Assembly: GCF_051020765.1 (NCBI RefSeq)
Contig: NW_027469084.1
Location: 1 to 64,000 of the forward strand
From: Lasioglossum baleicum
Lineage: Eukaryota > Arthropoda > Insecta > Hymenoptera > Halictidae
DNA: 64,000 nt
Direction: 5' to 3'
Translations under genes and position numbers: made by a program
In this document: positions 10,835 through 19,837 of the stretch, in pieces
Numbering within the stretch: position 1 is the stretch's first letter
How the letters are laid out: every line of letters starts with the position of its first letter
Notes under the pieces: model-generated
Database searches by the model: none
The model's input: the letters and a program-made list of their open reading frames with translations, nothing else
What the model was told of the DNA's origin: nothing

Positions 10835-12570
10835 CACGTCGCTTTCTTAATTTTTCGTAAAGGTGGTCGAACGATGAATAGCGACACCGAGAATTTACAA
10901 GCGTGGAGCTGGGCCACGGTCGGCCGCACGATGCGTGATCCTCTCGGGACAAATTACGCTCACAGTCTCTCTATTCGATAATCAAACTCAACGAAATTTC
11001 GGGCGCCAGACACCCGAACGTGTCACGCGAAAGAATCGTAACCTGAACACGAAAAAGGAACACGGTTGGACTCGCGAGACTGTGACGTAGCAAACTAAAC
11101 CTGAATGGCTATCGCGAAGGCGCAGGGTTCTACGTTGGGAGAACACGAGACGTTCCCCGCGGCGGGAAGGTTTTCACACAAGAAAAGTACAACGTTTCGG
11201 CTATTAATTCGTTTATTTCACGACGATGTTAGACTGCCGATTCGATCGGCAGCGATTAATACAACAGCCGGCGCGTTTTCGTAAATATGGCGAGAGATGT
11301 TATTCGCACGCGCTGATTGCGGGCACATTAGATTCTCCTCGTTAAGAATTCGGCAGCGATACGAAGTTAACCACGCGGAAGACCTTACAGGTCGATTTCC
11401 GACCGAATTCCGACGTTCAATACGAAATCGATAGAGCTGACAGTGTTCGAACTAAATTCACGAATACGAATCGAGCACGCGACGGCGTCCCCCCGTGGAA
11501 CGAGACCAGGATCTTTAGAAATAACGGCAATAACGCTAAGTATTGAATCCGCGACTTCGCGTTTAAACTGGCGTTGTACAACCGTCACAATGCGGCCACG
11601 CGGCCCCCGCTATCCGACCGGATTCTAATTAGGAGGACGAAATCCTTCACAATCCGAAGGATTCGTGCCCCTCGCAAATAATACTGACGACTTCCGTTCG
11701 TCTTTCGTACCGTTATTTCCCGTGAAGTGGTTAACGAACCTTTACGACCCACTACCCGAGCCAACACGAAGTTTCGCTAATTATTTACGAAAGCCTGATC
11801 GGCGCTTACCTTTTATCGCACAGCAGCGGATGTTCGGCAGCGATTTACTATTCCTCTGATCAGCCGACGCAAAATACTTTATTCGATAACAATGGTTAAG
11901 AGCGACAACTTATTCTCAAGAGTTCTAACGACGCAATGAATCTTCACGCGGTGGCCCGGGTACGCGGAAGCAGAGCGTCCCCCACTTCCTTATTCCGCTT
12001 TCTTCGCGCAACGTCTCGGCCTATCGCTAACAATTAATTTCGCATTGACGAATTCTACGCGACGGCGTTCGGCTTCCGGCAGCGTGCGACCAGTCTGGCA
12101 GCGATGACGTCCGATTGGCCGCTTCCCGATGAGACGATCGACGTCAGCCAATCCGGTTGCGGTACTGGCTTCATCCCGGACGAGGCGACGACAGGGTAGA
12201 GTGGATGATCTCCTCTGTACCGCATGCCCTCGTCGGCGCCTCCAGGTTGATAGTCCTGGGCCTTGACGATCTCTCGTTGTTTTACCTCGAGTTTTGCCTT
12301 CTTCCTGCCTCGAGGTGCTGATTCTCGATGGCGCGTTGCATATTGCGTTGAAAGTGGAATTCTGGATCCCGCCTGGGACCCGGATACGGTCCTGTAAACG
12401 TTCGTCACGCAAATTGGCGCGACATTTCAAATATTAATCATCGGCCTTTGGGTCTCACACATGCCCAGGGAGAGCGCTCGCAGCTGCCCTTATCGCAAAG
12501 CTTGACCAGAGGATGGCCTGGTCTTCCGCTGGAGAGGTTAGAGTGACGCAGGCAATATTGCCACGTCACA
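10832..12570. other. Non-coding, scattered GGCAGCGAT words
   Basis: No gene was recognised. The word GGCAGCGAT recurs at about 11245, 11351, 11834 and 12092, once next to a perfect hairpin (CTGCCGAT-TCG-ATCGGCAG, 11233-11251). This may be a degenerate LTR or leader of the type seen in the solo LTR at 23789. Confidence 0.35.
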
Positions 12571-12943
12571 ATACAGGGTGTCCCAGAACAAGTGTCGTTC
12601 CTTGAAATGGGAGGTTCCTGAGACCCTTCTAAGAGACATTTTCCTTTGCACCAATGTCAACTGCGGCTTTGTTTAGGAGTTATTAACGAAAAACACGGAC
12701 CAATCAGAGCGCGCCCTGGCCCGGCGCGCCAAGCCGCGCCGGCAAGCGAGTGTCGCGGTACGCCGTGACATCGCATCGTGACGGCGCGGCGGCCCAGGGC
12801 GCGCTCTGATTGGTCCGTGTTTTTCGTTAATAACTCCTAAACAAAGCCGCAGTTGACATTGGTGCAAAGGAAAATGTCTCTTAGAATGGTCTCAGGAACC
12901 TCCCATTTCAAGGAACGACACTTGTTCTGGGACACCCAGTATA
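12571..12943. mobile_element. Foldback MITE, near-perfect 373 bp palindrome
   Basis: Termini (ATACAGGGTGTCCCAGAAC and its reverse complement with one change) and the whole of both arms match the ends of the 541-3101 element. The arms meet at a short GC-rich centre near 12750-12790, so the copy is essentially one long hairpin. It interrupts the minus-strand LTR-F copy and has no coding content. Confidence 0.85.
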
Positions 12944-13480
12944 GGTGTATTCTAATTAAAGAAGTGTGTTATAGTTGTATAAATGTCGCGAAAGAAATGA
13001 ATCAAAGAAATAGAATTGAATAACTACCTAACTAAATGCTCCGTTTTGGCGCACTGGCAATGCGGGGGTCTCGAATCAATTGTAGAGAAATGCCTAATAG
13101 ATTTTATACCGAGCTCGCCGAATCTATACGGTTGACGTTGTTTCGAAGGGGAACTTTAGCCCGATCTAACTGGAAATTGACTTTTCGAGATACAGCACGA
13201 CGTGACGCGATACGTGTCTTCCGAAGTACTAGCCCCCGAGAGTAGAAATGCACGGGTTTATATACTCCTAAAATGAGTGGGATGATCTAATAATTATCTA
13301 AAGTCGCGTAGTCCCAGACTCCCTTTTTTTGTCATTTTCCATTAAGTCGAGCCAGAGCTCGGTCTTCGTTAAAAGGGGACTTGAGATATGATTCTGTTAT
13401 CTAGGGACGCTTCCTGCCAAATACGATCTTGAAGAGATTTCGTGAGAAAGTCGAAAGAGATCGGTTCTGTAACCGTCACA
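12944..13480 (-). repeat. LTR-F, minus-strand LTR-like copy
   Basis: Read on the minus strand it starts TGTGACGGTTACA (13480-13468) and matches 6745-7290 throughout, including the TATA box. Its downstream part is cut by the foldback element at 12571-12943. Sequence divergence from the + copy is obvious by eye, so these are old, separate insertions or a rearranged pair. Confidence 0.55.
13257..13264 (-). promoter_or_regulatory. TATA box of LTR-F (- copy)
   Basis: TATATAAA on the minus strand, at the same place in the LTR as the box at 6964-6970. Confidence 0.45.
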
Positions 13481-14189
13481 AGAGGCGCGACGGACCAGAA
13501 TACACATTCAAATCCTATGCTTAAATTTCACAATAAGGAATTATTTATTATAAGTCCAGTGGGTGTACAAAGTGTTCGTACACTTTTTAAAAATTAATAA
13601 CTTTTTTGTAATTGTACCAAACGACTTGATTTTTCATAATCAATTAGAAGCTTTGGTTTACAAAATGATATGCAGAAAAGATTTTTAAAAAATTATAATT
13701 TACAAGGTTAAATGCAAAAATAACTAGAGGGTTATTGTTGCTCGCTCGCTTCGCTTGCTCGCGAGTAGGATTGTTTTTGCTCGCTCGCTTTGGGAGCTCG
13801 CGGATAGGACTGCTCTTGCGAAAGGGTTAGTGGTACGCATGGCTAGTAGTACCTATAGCTATTAATGTTTTTTTTTTATTTGGTGTGTGACTCTCCACGA
13901 GCCACACAAAGAACTTCCCGATTCGTTAGTTGCAGTATATTATTATCATTATTAAGTGTACGTTTTAAGAAGATTATACGTTTTCAGGGAAATTCAATAG
14001 TTTTCTACTTATCAAAATGTTTGCTATATGGCGTCGCATTAAACCAACATCGTATGCTCGTTGCTCGCTTGGTTCCTTGTTATAGCATACTAATGTTGCA
14101 AAATAAATTGTCTTAATTAGTTTTTCGCAAACGATACAACTCCTCATTATCCGGGTTTGCAGTATTGATCTTGGTTTTCTTCGATACTG

Positions 14190-14660
14190 TTAATTTAAAT
14201 CGTCCCAAAATATATAAACCGCGCTCAATTTTGAAACTCTGCTCAGTGCTACATGCAACATTTGTAAAGTTCGCCTTTCTGATTTTTTAAAATCCAAACA
14301 TACTTTCTCGTATGTTTGTCCCTGACTTTTATGAATCGTAATCGCTTCAGCAGGAACCACTGGAAATTGACTACGTGTGATTTGATATTTTTCCTCACTC
14401 GACATATTTACTTGATTCGAGATTTTTATTATTGGTGTAAAATTTTGATCAATATTGGCATTTTTCATATAATCACGATAACGAGTTCTTACTTTCACTC
14501 CTACTCTGGCCAATTGAAAATCTAACCACACTATAGACGGAATTTTAGTATTTTCTTGAAAAGTAATAAATTTTAATATTCCGCATGTGTGTGGGCTCCA
14601 TTAACCAATCCGTTTTCAACATCAATGTTATTAATAATTATCATATAGTTTATATTAATT
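14190..14660 (-). pseudogene. PIF1-like helicase C-terminus, Helitron remnant
   Basis: The open frame at 14190-14531 contains the helicase motifs TIHKSQGQT and VALSRVSK, which are the C-terminal motifs of superfamily 1 PIF1-like helicases carried by Helitrons and also present as host PIF1. Upstream, in another frame, NIDVENGLVNGA continues the similarity toward 14660, so at least one frameshift is present. The Rep domain and helicase motifs I-III are absent. It is a dead 3' fragment; transfer inside the surrounding TIR element or nested insertion are both possible. Confidence 0.7.
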
Positions 14661-15148
14661 TTCAATTTAATCTCAGTTAATAATTCGTTTTGAACTGATT
14701 GTTTTTTTAAAGATTGTAATATACATTTTTTTTGTACTTTCATCGATATTCTTTGAAAATGTATTCTCGGGAGTAGAAATGATTAACTCACTCTTGCATT
14801 GGGATAATTTTCGATTATTGTAAGCGGAAACATCATCGTAAGGTACAAAAAAATTAAAAAAAAAATTTTTTTTTTTAAATTTTAAAAAATCGAAAAAAAA
14901 ATTTGTTGTGTAATTACGTTTGTTTCTTCGGTGGAAACTTTCCGTTCTCTCGTATAAATTGCATTGTTGAATGAACTTCTTTCGAAAAAACTAAAAAAAC
15001 TAAAACACTACTTGACCAAAATGGACCAAAATCTAATCAGCTCTAAGTTACAGCGGGGCACATCGATTGCATCATTCATCATCCTGATCGCGTTGTTACT
15101 TTTTCTGAAAACGTTAACGAAAAATTTGATTACATAGAAACGGCCATA

Positions 15149-15170
15149 CGCACACACACACACACACACA
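15149..15170. repeat. (CA)n microsatellite
   Basis: Eleven CA dinucleotides in a row. Confidence 0.95.
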
Positions 15171-15301
15171 TACGAACATTTTGCTGAAAATAGTCTAAAA
15201 TGACTGCAATGACCATGAAACGTGAAGATCTGCTAAAAAATCGATTTTCGATTTTCGGGGTCATTACAATAACTTCCCTATAAAATCGGGAAGTTAAAAA
15301 A

Positions 15302-15640
15302 GGTAGTTTTCAAAACTTTTTTATTTGGGTCCTTAATGAAAATTTAAAAGATATGTTTTGTAGATCTGTTAGTTATACACATGCTGGAAGCTTCATTGGA
15401 ATCGATTAACATACACACGAGCTACAAGCGGTTAAAAATGGTGAAAATCGTAGTTTCACACAACTTTTGATCAGTTTCTGCTTGAAATCCACAGAATCGT
15501 ACATCTTTCGATGCCTGTTGTTTTTACCTGCGTCAATCGATTTCGATGAAATGTTCAATATGCGTATAAAGAACATAGATCTAGAAAACATATATTTTAA
15601 TGTTTCATTAAGGGCCCAAATAAAAAAGTTTCAAATAATG
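15302..15640. mobile_element. Foldback element, ~100 bp imperfect arms
   Basis: The left arm (about 15302-15405) and right arm (about 15535-15640) share TTTTTTATTTGGG and related blocks in inverted orientation; the centre is unique. It lies inside the 13567-15807 element. Confidence 0.55.
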
Positions 15641-15815
15641 CCTTTTTTATTTTGGTATGCAATCTTGTAAATTGTAATTTTTGGAAAATCTTTTTTACAT
15701 ATCAGTTCGTAAACTAATGCTTCTAATTGATTATAAAAAATCAGGTCGTTTTGTACAATTATAAAAAAGTTATCAGTTTTTAAAAAGTGTACGAATATTT
15801 TTTGTAAGATAAATA

Positions 15816-16049
15816 TTACATAATTTTTCTCGCTTTTCCCGCCGCAAAATCTTTGATTACGTCATCAAAATTGATTGAGTTTGTTACTTCGCTTTCTATG
15901 GAAAGAATAGCCAAAGATGTAAATCGGTCTTGGTCTTTTATTAGTTTCAACTGCGAGAAACTACTTTCAGCTGAAGCCACGATTACTGGCGTAGTTAACA
16001 TTATTTGTAACGCCGCACCGTGGTCATCGCGATCGCTTACATGGGACAT
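15816..16049 (-). pseudogene. hAT transposase dimerisation domain fragment
   Basis: The 77-codon frame contains TPVIVASAESSFSQLKLIKD followed by LAILSIESEV, INFDDVIKDFA and KARK, which is the C-terminal hAT family dimerisation signature as found in ZMYM1-like hAT proteins. The stretch normally between LKLIK and LAILS is shortened. Catalytic DDE regions are not present nearby, so this is a truncated remnant. Confidence 0.75.
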
Positions 16050-16456
16050 TACCTAACTTGAAAACACTGATTTTACTGACATTCTTCTAGAATATTGGTA
16101 CCTTAAAGAAATGCAAGTCATATTTTTTCACATCCATAATTCGCTTTCAAGGGGCAAAAAATTCAATAGAAGTACAAAATCTGTAATTATACATGACTTT
16201 CGCAAAAAACTTTTGATACAGTTTAATTTCTCCTAAAAAGTACATTTCTCTGAAAACGTTCGGATTTTTGTATCTGAAATAGTTTCCAGGATATAAGGAC
16301 TTTATTGAGTTACACTGATCTTTGATAATCTTTGTCACGCCTTCAAACTGAATCATCGCTACTAAAAAAATATCTTGCATCTGTTTATGATATCATCATT
16401 CTGTAAAAAGTTAATCAAAATCGGTGTGTTCTAATTGGGTAATTTCCTTAACACCG
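16050..16456. other. AT-rich, nothing firm
   Basis: A 77-codon minus-strand frame (16147-16380) has no recognised domain. It may be further hAT-derived sequence; I cannot support a call. Confidence 0.35.
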
Positions 16457-17235
16457 TGTTCTGACGGTTACTCGGTGCGTTCAGTGATGGGATTGTTGGC
16501 GCTTTTCACGCGCATGCGCGACGACTCTAGCCTCAGTCAAGTACGAAGATCGGGTACCTTGGTCGCCCTGCTAATTTCCCGCCATATAGTCTCCCACTAC
16601 TTTCCCCCCCAGTAGTTCCCCACTTTCGGACGTAGACGTAGACACGGCCCTGACGAAACTCGCGCATGCGCGCGAAAAGCGCCAACAATCCCATCACTGG
16701 GTGCGTTGGAAGGTGTTGCCGCGTCAGTCGGCTGTCCAAGGTCGCGGAACCTCGAAGAGCCAAGGTGGACCTACACTGCGGTTGACGGCCGGTAATAGCG
16801 CTTGCTCGGCGGAGCGGCGCTCGGTGTAGCGGTCGCTCGGAATAGCGGAGGCGCTGTCGCTCGGCGTTAGCGGCGTAGCGGTGGATTCCCACTCGGCTCT
16901 TGCCACTGGGGTTGGATCGGTACGTGCTCGGCGTTTCGCCACTGAGGTGGAGGGACTCCTGTCGGTGTTTCACCACTTGGGCCGGGTTGGTTCCTGCTCG
17001 GCGTTTCGCCACTGAGGTGGAGGGAATGGTCGGTCGGTCGTGGACGGAGGATCGGGAACGGGGGACCGAAGACCCTGAATCGGCGTTTGTACGGGGTACT
17101 TATCTGCGGACGCGTTCATCTTTACTCGCGAGAAACCGGTTCGTCGCGGTCTCGCGGCTGGCTCGTAGGCGCGGAGTTCCGACGATGCTGTATTGGTGGG
17201 GATAGTTTCGCGCCAGGAAGGATGTAACCGTCACA
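16457..17235 (-). repeat. Putative 3' LTR of the BEL/Pao remnant
   Basis: Read on the minus strand it starts TGTGACGGTTACA (17235-17223) and ends GTAACCGTCAGAACA (16471-16457), so the ends form imperfect inverted repeats as in LTRs. It lies 318 bp after the stop of the BEL pol remnant on the same strand. Internally it has a ~70 bp tandem duplication (CTCGGCGTTTCGCCACTGAG at about 16926 and 16996) and a ~40 bp inverted repeat (about 16471-16515 and 16662-16705). No second LTR is visible, so the assignment is inference. Confidence 0.45.
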
Positions 17236-17553
17236 GTGTTGCAGACTTGTCAACGTTTGATGTCAACATTTAATGTCAAAATATTTCAATGCAAAGACGA
17301 GAGAGAAAATCTTGCACTCATGTGAGTGTGCAGCAAGTTGTCATCGATTAGTGGATTATACGATTGCATTTTCCACACATACCCGAATATTCAATCTACT
17401 ATACAGGGGGTCCTGTACTATACAGCAAACGCGCTGAACCTGCCTCGCAGGTGGATACTTAATACTAATATGGAACATTTACATACATGTAAGGTGACTA
17501 ACGTTTACATACGACTATTACATGAATCAATGTCTAAACCTTTTTTTGAAATA
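17236..17553. other. BEL/Pao 3' non-coding region
   Basis: AT-rich sequence between the pol stop and the putative LTR. No convincing polypurine tract is seen. Confidence 0.4.
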
Positions 17554-18832
17554 TTAATTATCGCTAATTGGAAGAGGAGCAAGCTTCTTGATGGCTCGTT
17601 TATATATCCCATGTGTAGTTTTTACAGTAACTACACGTACTGTTCCGTCCTTTCCGGGATGGATGTGTAGCACACGAGCAAGTGGCCAGCACAGCGGTGG
17701 TTGATTATCCTCCTTGAGAATAACCAAGGTGCCTATCTGGACTTCTGTATTTTTTGCTCGATGCCATTTTTGTCGAACTGTGAGCTCGTTTAAATACTCC
17801 TTATACCATCGATTCCAGAAATGTTGTCGGATTTGTTGAATTTGTTGCCAGCTAGGTAATCGACCTGGCTTGATGTCTGTAAAATCTCGCTCAGGAATAC
17901 TTGTAATAGAATCACCAATTAAAAAATGACCTGGTGTAAGAGCGGTTAAGTCGGTAGGATCGGAAGACAGGGCAGTTATGGGCCTAGAATTGAGAATGGC
18001 TTCAATTTCAGTTAGGTAGGTCGTAAAACCTTCGTAAGTAAAAAGAACATTCTGCATTAATCGAGACGTATGATGCTTGACTGACTTTACTGCAGATTCC
18101 CAAATACCACCAAAATGTGGTGATCGCGGAGGAATGAAGTGCCAATTGATACCTTCATTAGTAAGATAATGCTTGATTAATTCATTTTTGCCTTCCGAAA
18201 AAACTGCCTTGTATACATTACTTAATTCTCGGTTTGCTCCGACAAAATTAGTAGCATTATCCGAATAAATATCGGTTGCCTTGCCTCTACGTGCAAAAAA
18301 TCTACGCAATGCTGCAATGAAAGTATCCGTCGTAAGATCGCTGACTAATTCTAAATGCATGGCTCTGGTGGTAAAACATATAAATACACAGACACATGTT
18401 TTAACTGATTTGGTGTTACGGATCTTTTTCTCTTTTATAAAAAACGGACCGCAATAATCAATACCAACTCGTAAAAAGGGTCTCGCAAAATTAACTCGAT
18501 GTCTAGGTAAATCGCCCATTAGATAATCCGGAATCACTGGTTTTGCTCGAAAACAATATATGCACTTATGAATAATTCTCTTTACGTTACTTTTCCGCTT
18601 ATAGGCCAATATTTTTGACGAATGGCATTTAAGGTTGTCTGAATACCAGCGTGACCATGTTTATAATGAAATTGTCTGATTATTAAATCGGTAACGTGAT
18701 GTTTGTTTGGTAGTAAAAGAGGGTGTTTATGGTCATAGCTGATTATTGAGTGGGTCAATCGGCCGCCAACACGGAGAAGACCCTTCTGGTCAATAAACGC
18801 GGGGTAAGGTGTCCCTTATACCTGTTGTATGA
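17554..18832 (-). pseudogene. pol: BEL/Pao pol remnant: integrase and DUF5641-type tail
   Basis: Integrase inserts element cDNA into host DNA. The ~351-codon frame holds the catalytic triad in order: GIDYCGPF (D), IYSDNATNF (D) and GGIWESAVK (E). After it comes the BEL-specific C-terminal domain with HFWNRWYKEYL and a terminal KLAPL. The zinc-binding HHCC region is split: its histidine part (HYKHGHAG..TLNAIRQKYW) is in another frame upstream of about 18605, so there is a frameshift. Further upstream similarity (GLLRVGGRL) continues to 18832, where the satellite begins. Gag, protease and RT are missing. Family assignment is firm; the copy is dead. Confidence 0.9.
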
Positions 18833-19837
18833 TCCGCCATTACGTCTGCGGCCCCTTACCGGGAGGCCGTCGGCCTCGTCGGGGTTGCCCCGCCGATGCT
18901 AGCCTCCTGGCGGAGAAGGGGTCGGCTTCCCTCTCCCTCTCCGCTGCCTCTTTCTGCGTTATCACAATCTCGCAGAAGGAGGCAAACGCTGCTCTTGACC
19001 TCTCGCTGCCGATCATGTGGTCGACCACGACCGGCAACGAGAGGTCCATCCCAATAACGCCCCTTAGGTCTCTGCGCGGCGCCGACCACGCTGGACATTC
19101 TTCCAGCGTATGGCGCACAGAGTCCTGGGCCTCCTCGCAGTGGTGGCACTGCGATCCTCCCAGTGCCAGTTATGAACACACAGTTTGAGGAAACGGCGGT
19201 ATGCAGGTAATTTAACTTATGCGCATGCATTGCTGCAACTTGTGCTGTATAATTTAGAATTTTTGTTACCGCGGCATCCGATTTTTATACATGTGCAAAT
19301 ACTCGTACACGCTGCATTGTATTTTCTTCCGCACGCGACAAGGAGGGGTCAGAGGCGAGTTCCGGCTAGCGTCTGTCCCCTCCCCCCGTCCCACCCCCCT
19401 GGTCGACCCGCATAAAACTTAAAAATATGATAAAATAAAAGATAATATCTATAAATGAAAACGGGTATAGATAAAATAGATCAAATAAAAGTCAATAAAT
19501 AAACAAGTAATAATAAGTAAATAAAAACAATGGACAAACCACAACAAACATAAGAAGGGGGGCAAAATTGAGGGGAATAAAAGATAAAGATGAAATTTAT
19601 AACATAGAATATAAAATATATATAGAATAAAATGAAATATTATAAAATAAAAGGAGGGGGGTCGACCGGCAGGTCGCATTTTTGTAGAGGGGGGGGATTA
19701 TTGCACCACCTCGCCCCCCGCGCCTTGCCCACCTCGGGGGCGCCTTAACGGCCAGCCCCCCTTGGCGGCGGTGGAAGTACTTAGTAGTCCCACCGCCGCC
19801 ATTACGTCTGCGGCCCCTTACCGGGAGGCCGTCGGCC
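18833..19837. repeat. Satellite array, monomer 1 and start of monomer 2
   Basis: The first ~962 bp monomer runs from the BEL junction to 19800. The second starts with ATTACGTCTGCGG at 19801 and is cut at 19837 by GyA. Each monomer has, on the minus strand, the end of an R1-like ORF2, a GC-rich hairpin, an AT-rich ~300 bp block, a C/G-rich block and ~250 bp of unique DNA with TTTTTATACATG. Period is about 963 bp. Confidence 0.9.
18840..19169 (-). pseudogene. R1-like non-LTR retrotransposon ORF2 C-terminus (satellite monomer)
   Basis: This is the last ~109 codons of an R1-clade ORF2, the multifunctional endonuclease/RT protein of non-LTR elements. It contains the C-terminal zinc finger C-X2-C-X8-H-X4-C (CHHCEEAQDSVRHTLEEC) followed by PAW, a DLSLP block, SERS..A..SFCE and a charged KEAAERERE segment, ending GKGPQT and TAA. 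A TAA also stands just upstream of the finger, so it cannot be translated as part of a longer ORF2. The same fragment recurs in every monomer, with stop codons at about 25061, 26025, 46289, 55910, 56872, 57837, 58800, 59762, 60727, 61689, 62653 and 63614. Several copies have a 1-nt deletion (GAGAGTGGTCGG for GAGAAGGGGTCGG), so coding is not maintained. Confidence 0.8.

Larger units (their letters stand above)
13567..15807. mobile_element. Composite element with ~144 bp terminal inverted repeats
   Basis: 13567-13710 and 15664-15807 are clear inverted copies (reading inward TACAAA then TTCGTACACTTTTTAAAAA). The TIR style, with TTCGTACAC near the tip, resembles mariner-type ends. The interior holds no transposase but contains a Helitron-type helicase remnant, a (CA)n tract and another foldback element, so it is nested or has captured other DNA. 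Confidence 0.6.

Noticed and set aside
10655..10981. Open frames with IYIYIY runs on both strands
   Set aside because: They are translations of the (TA)n microsatellite.
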